A stretch of DNA of 5,773 nt, from positions 1 through 5,773 of the forward strand of contig JAFAGQ010000385.1 in the NCBI GenBank assembly GCA_023422555.1, given 5' to 3'. The notes beneath the pieces are model-generated. The model was given only the letters and a program-made list of their open reading frames with translations. It searched no databases and had not been told where the DNA came from. A program made the translations under genes and the position numbers. Each line of letters begins with the position of its first letter. Position 1 is the first letter of the stretch. Shown in pieces: positions 1 through 4,986 of this stretch. This stretch comes from Pseudomonadota bacterium (GTDB lineage: Bacteria; Pseudomonadota; Gammaproteobacteria; Burkholderiales; Burkholderiaceae_B).

Positions 1-451
1 ATACCTGAGCCGTATAGGCAACTGTCGCAAGCATTTTGATGCCATGACGCTCTTTCATGCGTTTATCCAGTACAGGTCGATAGGCCTGTGCAATCTTGTG
101 TGCGGTATCGATATCCGGTGCCATACCAGGCAAGTCAATGCCTTCAAACATGGCATCGTCGCTGCTCACATAGGCGAATACCCCCATGCCGATATCAATG
201 GCACCAGCGCGCATCAATCGAATGACTTCCGGTCCTTTGAGTCCGCTTTCCGAGAGTCCGCTGAGGTCGGCCGTGACCTGACCTCCCGATGCCTTAGGAA
301 GTGTTTCTTTCCAGAAAGGTTGCTCGGTTGCACCGAAGGTATAGTTATGGCTGCCTCCACCCACAACTTTGAAATGTGTTTTTGGGAGTTCCTGGGCGGT
401 ACTGGCCAGGCTGATCGTCGATAGTGCAAGTATTAGTATGGTTTTTTTCAT
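1..451 (-). CDS. TRAP transporter periplasmic solute-binding protein (DctP family), 3' end off window
   Basis: This frame is open from an ATG at 449-451 to the left edge, so about 150 N-terminal residues are visible of a family usually near 330. Residues 1-19 form a Sec signal peptide: Lys2-Lys3, a hydrophobic stretch, then Ser-Thr-Ala before Gln-Glu. The mature start, FKVVGGGSHNYTFG, and the later stretch with VIRLMRAGAIDIGMG and FEGIDLPGM resemble DctP-type receptors, where the segment on binding-site residues precedes 'DLPG/DLPF'. Such proteins capture an organic acid or related solute in the periplasm and pass it to DctQ/DctM-type membrane subunits. None of these subunits is in the window; they may lie further left. 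A good Shine-Dalgarno (AGGAGAG on the minus strand, 461-467) sits 9 nt before the ATG. The gene starts 39 bp after the stop of the RraA-like gene on the same strand, so the two are probably co-transcribed. The substrate is not predictable. Confidence 0.8.
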   Translation of the reverse strand, partial: MKKTILILALSTISLASTAQELPKTHFKVVGGGSHNYTFGATEQPFWKETLPKASGGQVTADLSGLSESGLKGPEVIRLMRAGAIDIGMGVFAYVSSDDAMFEGIDLPGMAPDIDTAHKIAQAYRPVLDKRMKERHGIKMLATVAYTAQV

Positions 452-490
452 GATGAACTACTCTCCTCTGCAATATGAATAAGGGCGTAA

Positions 491-1159
491 TCAGGGCGTT
501 ACGGTGTTTTGAACGATGGCACTGCGTGACCCGACGATATCGGGGAACTTCTCGCCAGCATCCAGTCTGGCAAGCGTAAATTTTTCCTGTTCCTGGAATG
601 CAATTGCCTGGTTGGCGGCAGCGGTAATCTGATCGCGTGGCAGAACAACAATGCCGTTTTCATCGGCAAGAATGGCATCGCCAGGCATGACGGTGACGCC
701 ACCGCAATTGACAGCGGTGCAAAATTCTCCGTCCTGCCCCAGGAGACGAGTTGTCACAACAGACGGGCCTCTGGACCAGACTGGCACGCCGTGCTGGCGC
801 AGCTCACCCAGATCGGTGACCAGGCCATCGACAATAAACGCTGCGACACCAGCGCGTTTTGCCGCGTATGCCATTGCGCCGCCAAAAGCAGCAGTGACAG
901 CCTCGCCGCATCGATCAATGACCAGCACATCTCCTGCACGCACACAACCCATTGCGTAATGCAAAATTCCACCATCGGTCCCTGGCATTCGTACTGTCAC
1001 GGCTGTTCCACTGATGCGCAGATCCTGTGCGTGCGCCCGAATACCTGAATCCATGAATCCGATACTTCGAAAGTGACCGATAGTGGCAGGTTCAGCGCGA
1101 TGCAGTAACGCCAGTTCTGGCGCGGGAATAGGCTCGGGAAGGGGATGAATCAGATACAT
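491..1159 (-). CDS. RraA-family protein (HMG/CHA aldolase / oxaloacetate decarboxylase-like)
   Basis: This is a complete 222-residue protein of the RraA/demethylmenaquinone methyltransferase-like fold. The family includes 4-hydroxy-4-methyl-2-oxoglutarate aldolases, which split a 4-hydroxy-2-oxo acid to pyruvate using a divalent metal, and RNase E inhibitors. Visible signatures are ATIGHFRSIGFMD near residues 25-37, RAGDVLVID at 74-82, FGGAMAYAAKRAG at 92-104, DGLVTDLGEL at 111-120, VPVWSRG at 125-131, and PGDAILADENGIVVLP at 159-174. Position 115 is Thr in 'DGxVTD', where the characterised aldolases carry an Arg that binds the pyruvyl carboxylate. The annotation 'aldolase' is therefore a family statement, and the reaction is open. 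I recall the VTD form as common in a subgroup of the family. The ATG at 1157-1159 has no clear Shine-Dalgarno, but later ATGs would cut into the conserved domain. It is divergent from the LTTR at 1294 and followed by the TRAP receptor. Confidence 0.85.
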   Translation of the reverse strand: MYLIHPLPEPIPAPELALLHRAEPATIGHFRSIGFMDSGIRAHAQDLRISGTAVTVRMPGTDGGILHYAMGCVRAGDVLVIDRCGEAVTAAFGGAMAYAAKRAGVAAFIVDGLVTDLGELRQHGVPVWSRGPSVVTTRLLGQDGEFCTAVNCGGVTVMPGDAILADENGIVVLPRDQITAAANQAIAFQEQEKFTLARLDAGEKFPDIVGSRSAIVQNTVTP

Positions 1160-1293
1160 GCTAAATGTGATAATATTGTTTGATAAATTTGCAGAACGTT
1201 TATAAAGAACGTGATCAAGTCAGGGCAGAATATCATGCAAGCCTCTGCAGACAATAATCAAAACTCCTGTTCACTTGAGAGATTTTTCTTATC
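1160..1293. promoter_or_regulatory. Divergent control region between RraA-like operon and LTTR gene
   Basis: This 134-bp AT-rich spacer must hold both divergent promoters and, by LTTR convention, the regulator's binding site. Seen directly: TGATAA at 1168-1173 and 1181-1186, then GAACGT at 1194-1199 and 1207-1212, with all four starts exactly 13 bp apart. ACGTT (1196-1200) and AACGT (1208-1212) form an inverted repeat around TATAAAG. A possible minus-strand -10 is TATTAT (complement of 1170-1175). It would place the transcript start within a few bases of the RraA-like ATG, with only a poor -35. On the plus strand TATAAA (1201-1206) could be a -10 for the LTTR gene, with TTGATA (1180-1185) as a -35 at a short 15-bp spacing. 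The promoter assignments are weak; the role as control region follows mainly from the gene arrangement. Confidence 0.55.
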
Positions 1294-2199
1294 ATGAGGA
1301 TAACCCTAAGTCAGATGGAAGCCTTTTATTGGGCTGCCCATTTGGGAAGCATTCATGCGGCCGCGCGACACTTGCATTTGTCGCAGCCAGCCGTGTCTGC
1401 CCGTATCAGGGAACTTGAAGATACGCTGGATGCGAAATTGTTTGAACGGACGCGTCAACGGGTAACGCTGACGGAAACAGGCACCGCCGCATTGCGACAT
1501 GCTGATCAGGCGTTAAACAGCAGCCGACAGCTCGAGCATTTTCGCCGGGATCGTGTCCCAACCGGAAAGTTGCGGTTTGGCGCTGATGAGTGTTCTGCAG
1601 CAGTGGCCATCTCTGCTGTTGTGACTCAGATCAGAGAAAAGTTTCCTTCACTGGAACTGGAAATGACGGTTGATGTGGGCGCCACGCTGAACCAGAAACT
1701 AAATGCCAAGGAACTGGATATTGCGGTTCTGACCAATCCCTCAACCAGTCCTGAAATTACAGATAGTTTTATTGGATGGATGCCGTTTGCGTGGGTTGCA
1801 TCGCCCTCAATGTGCATTGAGGCTGATCCGTTTGAACCCCGGGATGCTCAAGGTTTGAATATTGCTACGCATGCTGCACCCTCTACATTGCATGCGGTGG
1901 TTGAAGGCTGGCTCAGTTCCGGAGGAACAACAGCGCACTCCATGAGTACCAGTAATTCACTTGCATTAATATCAAAGCTGGTGGCAGCCGGCCAGGCGAT
2001 CGCCATTCTTCCATTGCCGCTAATGCGGGAAATGCTGGCAAATGGTGAAGTGGCCGCACTGCCATGCTCGCCACCAATACAACCGGCAGGTTTCTATATT
2101 TCCTATCAAACCGAACTGCAGGACACGGGACTGGATATTATTGTTGAATTGACCCGTGCGACTTTGGAAAAACTAAATTTTCTGGCGAAAGATCGTTAA
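1294..2199 (+). CDS. LysR-type transcriptional regulator
   Basis: This is a complete 301-residue protein of the usual LTTR length. Residues about 4-62 form the winged helix-turn-helix: LSQMEAFYWAAHLGSIHAAA, then the recognition-helix region LSQPAVSARIRELE, then LFERTRQRVTLTETG. A linker helix follows (about 65-88). Residues about 90-295 match the two-lobed periplasmic-binding-protein-like effector domain, including GKLRFGADE at the first strand and LVAAGQAIAILPLPL near 235-249, the usual 'G.GIA.LP' segment. It probably acts as a tetrameric DNA-binding activator/repressor that senses a small molecule linked to the pathway. Its divergence from the RraA-TRAP pair across 134 bp makes that pair the likely target, together with its own promoter. 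The chosen ATG is preceded by a modest GAGAG at 1277-1281, 12 nt upstream, and gives the canonical N-terminus. Its stop lies 9 bp from the stop of the convergent oxidoreductase, with no recognisable terminator between. Confidence 0.93.
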   Translation: MRITLSQMEAFYWAAHLGSIHAAARHLHLSQPAVSARIRELEDTLDAKLFERTRQRVTLTETGTAALRHADQALNSSRQLEHFRRDRVPTGKLRFGADECSAAVAISAVVTQIREKFPSLELEMTVDVGATLNQKLNAKELDIAVLTNPSTSPEITDSFIGWMPFAWVASPSMCIEADPFEPRDAQGLNIATHAAPSTLHAVVEGWLSSGGTTAHSMSTSNSLALISKLVAAGQAIAILPLPLMREMLANGEVAALPCSPPIQPAGFYISYQTELQDTGLDIIVELTRATLEKLNFLAKDR

Positions 2200-2208
2200 T
2201 CAAACCAC

Positions 2209-3384
2209 TCAAAGAATCCCCAACTCCGGATACGGTTTGTTCTGTTCAACGCGCTCATATCCCAGCGCGCTGAGATCGATAGTCTGAAATTTCCCATGCA
2301 CAACCAATTCTGCGATGGCGCGGCCTGCAGCGGGCGCGTGCATCATGCCGTGTCCGGAGAAACCGGCGGCTGTGTGCAGATTGGGAAGTCGGGAATTCCA
2401 CGAACCGATTACCGGATTACCATCCAGTTCGTTAACCTCATACAGTCCCGACCACGTGCGGTGGCATTTTGCCGCTTCGAATACCGGAAAACGATGGGCG
2501 ACCGCCGGCCAGACGACGTTTTCAAAGTAGTCATGATCGACATCGAAGTTGAAGCCGCGTGTTACGGATCCGTCGACCAGGCCGCCCGAGAAGCCTTTGC
2601 CCTCTGATCGGAATGCCAAGCGGGCTTCATCCTTCACATAGGGCAAGTGTTCAACCGGGCTGCCTGCTGTGAAGTAATGTTCAAAACGGCGTACTGGCGA
2701 TATTGGCAATTCCATTCCGAACAGTTTTGCCACCTCTCCGGACCATGCGCCTGTCGCGTTGACAAAGTGCGTGGCATTGATCTGCTCCCCGGTATCAAGC
2801 GTTACGGATTTGGCCTGATTCGCCGTTGTTTCGGCCGCAACGACTCGGCCGTCTATATATACCGCACCCAGTTCCACGGCCTTACGGCGAAAACCCCAGA
2901 GCAAACCGTAAGGGTCACACCATCCGTCTTCAGGCGTATGAGCACCGGCTCCCAGATCATCGACATACATTGAAGGGAACCTGTCTTTCAGTTCACTTGG
3001 TGTGAGTAAATCTATGACACAGCCTTGTGATTTCTGAAATGCAACGCTACGTTCCAGCGCCTTGGTGGATTCCGGAGAAACAATGAACAGATACCCACCC
3101 TGAACCCAGTCTATGGGCGCGGGTCGTCCGTTAGCTGTCATTGTATTTTCAAAGTTCTTGATGAGATCAAGGCTGAACAGCGACATGGCAATGTTTTCGG
3201 GTGCCGTAAACTGCACTCGGCAACCTCCGGATGAGCGAAGCGCTGAAGCGAACTCATAAGTGGAATCGGGCTCAATCACGCATACCGACAGAGAGGGATC
3301 TTCTTTTAATAAAAAATAGGCTGTGCTGGAGCCAACAATACCGCCACCCATAATGGCAACGTCAACGTTTTTAGGTGTGCTCAT
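2209..3384 (-). CDS. FAD-dependent oxidoreductase of the DAO family (FOXRED1 / sarcosine oxidase-like)
   Basis: This is a complete 391-residue flavoprotein of the D-amino-acid oxidase/sarcosine oxidase superfamily (PF01266 type). The dinucleotide fold is clear: VDVAIMGGGIVGSSTAYFL, with the GxGxxG-type glycines at residues 13, 15 and 18 and Glu38 (VCVIEPD) as the expected ribose-binding acid. RSSGGCRVQFTAPENIAMSLFS at about 50-71 and GFSGHGMMHAPAAGR at 341-355, followed by GKFQTIDLS, closely recall FOXRED1-like proteins and related bacterial amine oxidoreductases. The family oxidises C-N bonds of amino acids or N-methyl amines. The substrate and electron acceptor (O2 or a quinone/other protein) cannot be told. 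There is no signal peptide, so it is cytoplasmic or membrane-associated. The ATG at 3382-3384 has no strong Shine-Dalgarno, but the FAD motif begins only a few residues later, which supports this start. It is convergent with the LTTR and separated by 162 bp from the decayed LTTR upstream, so its promoter should lie in 3385-3546. Confidence 0.9.
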   Translation of the reverse strand: MSTPKNVDVAIMGGGIVGSSTAYFLLKEDPSLSVCVIEPDSTYEFASALRSSGGCRVQFTAPENIAMSLFSLDLIKNFENTMTANGRPAPIDWVQGGYLFIVSPESTKALERSVAFQKSQGCVIDLLTPSELKDRFPSMYVDDLGAGAHTPEDGWCDPYGLLWGFRRKAVELGAVYIDGRVVAAETTANQAKSVTLDTGEQINATHFVNATGAWSGEVAKLFGMELPISPVRRFEHYFTAGSPVEHLPYVKDEARLAFRSEGKGFSGGLVDGSVTRGFNFDVDHDYFENVVWPAVAHRFPVFEAAKCHRTWSGLYEVNELDGNPVIGSWNSRLPNLHTAAGFSGHGMMHAPAAGRAIAELVVHGKFQTIDLSALGYERVEQNKPYPELGIL

Positions 3385-3546
3385 GGTCGTGAATGCAGTG
3401 AGATGAATGAGTTTTTATTTGCCAGATAATCAGTGTGCCCACAGGGATCGATCCGGATCTGGAGAAGAGAGGAGCATACCATGACGAACGTCATTTTTGT
3501 GGGCGGAAGTATGATGCTGGCGCGTCTCTGAGAGTTTTCGATCCGA
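3385..3546. other. Intergenic gap with two short palindromes
   Basis: This 162-bp gap lies between the start of the oxidoreductase and the stop of the decayed regulator. It holds a perfect 10-bp palindrome GATCCGGATC (3450-3459) and an interrupted dyad ATGACG-AA-CGTCAT (3481-3494). These could be operator half-sites for the leftward oxidoreductase promoter, but I found no convincing -10/-35 pair on the minus strand. A small plus-strand frame (3481-3531) is listed separately. Confidence 0.35.
3481..3531 (+). CDS. Possible 16-residue small ORF or orphan gene start
   Basis: An ATG at 3481 lies 6 nt after AGGAG (3470-3474), one of the best ribosome-binding sites in the window. It opens a frame of 16 codons, MTNVIFVGGSMMLARL, ending in TGA at 3529-3531. 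The peptide resembles nothing I recognise, and the frame is too short for coding statistics. It could be a true small protein, a leader peptide, the 5' stub of a gene whose remainder was deleted (the neighbouring LTTR is also truncated), or chance. The purine-rich stretch could also be non-functional here. Confidence 0.2.
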   Translation: MTNVIFVGGSMMLARL

Positions 3547-3830
3547 TCAAGCCAATTTCTCTTCGTGATCAATCGCAGTTTTAAGAAGCTCGATCATGCG
3601 TTCAGCGGCTTTTGACACGTACGCGTCACGCCGCCAGGCGGCGGTCACTCGTCTGGACATGGTGGCTTCTTTCAGCGGTATTTCTTTCAGGGCGCCGTAG
3701 AGATTGCCTGCCAGACGGGACATTTCGATGCCGTTGGGAGACTGTTTCTGGAGAATCTGAGGCGCTGGCGCGACAAAGAAAAACTGATCAATATGGCATC
3801 GTTCTAAGCGAGTTTCAGTCGTCATGTCTC
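3547..3830 (-). pseudogene. C-terminal remnant of a second LysR-type regulator
   Basis: About 90 residues ending at the TGA at 3547-3549 read like the last third of an LTTR effector domain. Features are NGIEMSRLAGNLYGALKEIPL, then MSRRVTAAWRRDAYVSKAAERMIELL. The 'R.V..AWRRD.Y.S.AA..(F/M)I..L' pattern is a common LTTR ending. A full LTTR is about 300 residues, and no helix-turn-helix exists upstream. The frame remains open to 4176, but beyond roughly 3830 it is antisense to the Bug leader and signal peptide and loses LTTR character. In-frame starts such as 3823-3825 have no good ribosome-binding site. The simplest reading is a regulator once divergent from the Bug gene that lost its N-terminal two thirds by deletion. 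The upstream boundary is approximate. An alternative is an unrelated small protein of about 93 residues. Confidence 0.6.
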
Positions 3831-3838
3831 GATTGATG

Positions 3839-3867
3839 AATGGTGTCTCGTGCTGTGAGACGCCATT
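3839..3867. repeat. 11-bp inverted repeat with 7-nt loop
   Basis: AATGGTGTCTC (3839-3849) and GAGACGCCATT (3857-3867) pair along their full length, with one T·G wobble and a GTGCTGT loop. No T-tract follows on either strand, so it is not a standard intrinsic terminator. Its place just upstream of the proposed Bug promoter suggests an operator, or the breakpoint-proximal end of the decayed regulator. Confidence 0.6.
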
Positions 3868-3894
3868 GTATTTGTCGAAACAAATCCCTATCAT
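3866..3894 (+). promoter_or_regulatory. Candidate sigma-70 promoter of the Bug gene with internal operator-like dyad
   Basis: TTGTAT (3866-3871) and TATCAT (3889-3894) match -35 and -10 hexamers at 4/6 and 5/6 positions, with an optimal 17-bp spacer. The transcript would start near 3901, about 50 nt before the Bug ATG. A perfect 6-bp inverted repeat, ATTTGT-CGAA-ACAAAT (3870-3885), occupies the spacer. A protein bound there would cover the promoter. The dyad can also be read as a T-N11-A LTTR-type box. Confidence 0.5.
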
Positions 3895-3949
3895 TCGAAG
3901 GCCTAAAAAAGCATGCTTTAGTGCGTTCTCAAATAATGACGAGGGAGAT

Positions 3950-4918
3950 ATGAAAAAGCTTATTTCAAGTGTGGTGATGTCTGCATTTTGCCTGACGGTG
4001 CATGCCAATGATAATTCAGGTGAATATCCAACCAAACCGGTGCGTGTCGTCGTTGGCTTCACGCCTGGCGGGCCGACGGACGTGGTAGGCCGAGCCTTTG
4101 CCAACTTCGTAGGCAAACATGCCGGAAAAGACTTTATTGTCGAGAACAAGCCAGGTGCAAATTCAACAATCGCCACGCGATATGTCAGCCAGGCAAAGCC
4201 AGACGGCTATACGTTACTTGGCGCGGCGACGAATCATACAATGATCCCCATTTTGTATGGTGACAAGGTTCAGTTTGATGTGGTCAAGTCGTTTACGCCA
4301 ATCTGCACCTTTGCCAAGAGCCCTACCGTCTTGGTGACTGGCCCATCAGTGAAAGCGAATTCCTTGTCTGAGCTACTTGATGAAGTCAAAAAAGAACCTG
4401 GAAAGTTCACGGCAGCCAATTCCGGAGTAGGAAGTTCGGTCCATATCGCGACGGCTTTGTTCGAGAAAATCGCCAATATCAAGGTCAATCATGTTCCGTT
4501 CAATGGTTCATCTGCGAGCGTCAATGCGCTGATGGGTGGCCAGGTGGATATGTCATTTGCAACGCTGGGCTCGGTACTTCCGCAAATATCTTCAGACCGT
4601 CTCAAAATTCTGGCAGTGGCTTCAAGTGCGCGGCTGAAAGCCCTTCCGAACGTACCGACATTCGAAGAGCAGGGCATCAAGGGATATTCGGCGGATGCGT
4701 GGTATGGTTTTCTCGCGCCCGCTGGTACACCAGACAGCGCGGTGAAGACATTGGAGGGATACGTAAAGGATTACCAGTCAGACGCGGAATCCCAAAAAAC
4801 CCTGGCAATTCAGGGATTGGAGCCTGATGCCACCTGCGGTGCCGACTTTGCTGCGCAGATCAGGAACGAAGTTGAAACCTACGGGAAACTGGCCAAAGAC
4901 ATCGGACTGACACAATAA
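3950..4918 (+). CDS. Bug (TctC-family) tripartite tricarboxylate transporter periplasmic receptor
   Basis: This is a 322-residue periplasmic binding protein of the Bug/TctC family. These receptors enclose a carboxylate or similar small solute and deliver it to TctA/TctB membrane proteins; in Burkholderiales most are orphans. The start at 3950 is preferred over the in-frame ATG at 3824 because it follows GAGGGAG (3941-3947) and opens a clean signal peptide, MKKLISSVVMSAFCLTVHA, with likely cleavage after Ala19. Family marks are YPTKPVRVVVGFTPGGPTDVVGR (26-48), VENKPGANSTIA (64-75), PDGYTLL (84-90), FTPICTFAKSP (115-125), VPFNGSSASVNALMGGQVD (182-200), and LPNVPTFEEQGIKGY (232-246). Two cysteines remain in the mature protein (119 and 296); a disulfide is possible but untested. 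No TctA/TctB is visible. It is monocistronic by appearance: its own promoter candidate lies upstream and a strong terminator follows 24 bp after the stop. Confidence 0.93.
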   Translation: MKKLISSVVMSAFCLTVHANDNSGEYPTKPVRVVVGFTPGGPTDVVGRAFANFVGKHAGKDFIVENKPGANSTIATRYVSQAKPDGYTLLGAATNHTMIPILYGDKVQFDVVKSFTPICTFAKSPTVLVTGPSVKANSLSELLDEVKKEPGKFTAANSGVGSSVHIATALFEKIANIKVNHVPFNGSSASVNALMGGQVDMSFATLGSVLPQISSDRLKILAVASSARLKALPNVPTFEEQGIKGYSADAWYGFLAPAGTPDSAVKTLEGYVKDYQSDAESQKTLAIQGLEPDATCGADFAAQIRNEVETYGKLAKDIGLTQ

Positions 4919-4942
4919 ACAGTATTGAGCGTCAGAGTCTTC

Positions 4943-4986
4943 TGGCGTGCCACGGTGCTGTATGCGGTGGCGCGCCACTTTTATTT
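4943..4986 (+). terminator. Intrinsic terminator after the Bug gene
   Basis: TGGCGTGCCAC (4943-4953) pairs with GTGGCGCGCCA (4967-4977) in an 11-bp GC-rich stem with a single U·G wobble and a 13-nt loop. It is followed by C and TTTTATTT (4979-4986). The right arm also contains the 12-bp palindrome GTGGCGCGCCAC (4967-4978), giving an alternative smaller hairpin. The T-tract lies over the last codons of the convergent amidohydrolase gene. The opposite strand has no T-tract after the stem, so it is directional for the plus strand. Confidence 0.85.

Noticed and set aside
44..424. Plus-strand frame of 126 codons
   Set aside because: It is antisense to the TRAP receptor, whose signal peptide, ribosome site and family motifs are clear.
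651..1048. Two plus-strand frames opposite the RraA-like gene
   Set aside because: They are low-complexity, shadow-type translations; the minus strand carries the conserved family motifs.
1241..1251. TCTGCAGA palindrome (1244-1251) as an operator
   Set aside because: An 8-bp palindrome is expected by chance at this scale and has no paired partner nearby.
2200..2208. Bidirectional terminator between LTTR and oxidoreductase
   Set aside because: The 9-bp gap and its flanks show no GC-rich stem followed by a T-tract on either strand.
2296..2973. Several plus-strand frames opposite the FAD oxidoreductase
   Set aside because: They are overlapping shadows with no recognisable motif; the minus-strand flavoprotein is complete.
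3381..3572. Minus-strand 63-codon frame covering the intergenic gap
   Set aside because: It overlaps the end of the LTTR remnant and the start of the oxidoreductase, has no family resemblance and no ribosome site.
3824..3949. N-terminal extension of the Bug protein from the ATG at 3824
   Set aside because: It would bury the signal peptide behind 42 non-family residues. The ATG at 3950 has a GAGGGAG site and starts a typical signal sequence, and the predicted promoter lies inside the extension.
3547..4176. One long minus-strand frame of 209 codons across the decayed LTTR and the Bug gene start
   Set aside because: Its N-terminal part is antisense to the Bug signal peptide and first domain and has no family character. 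Only the C-terminal portion looks like a real (decayed) protein.
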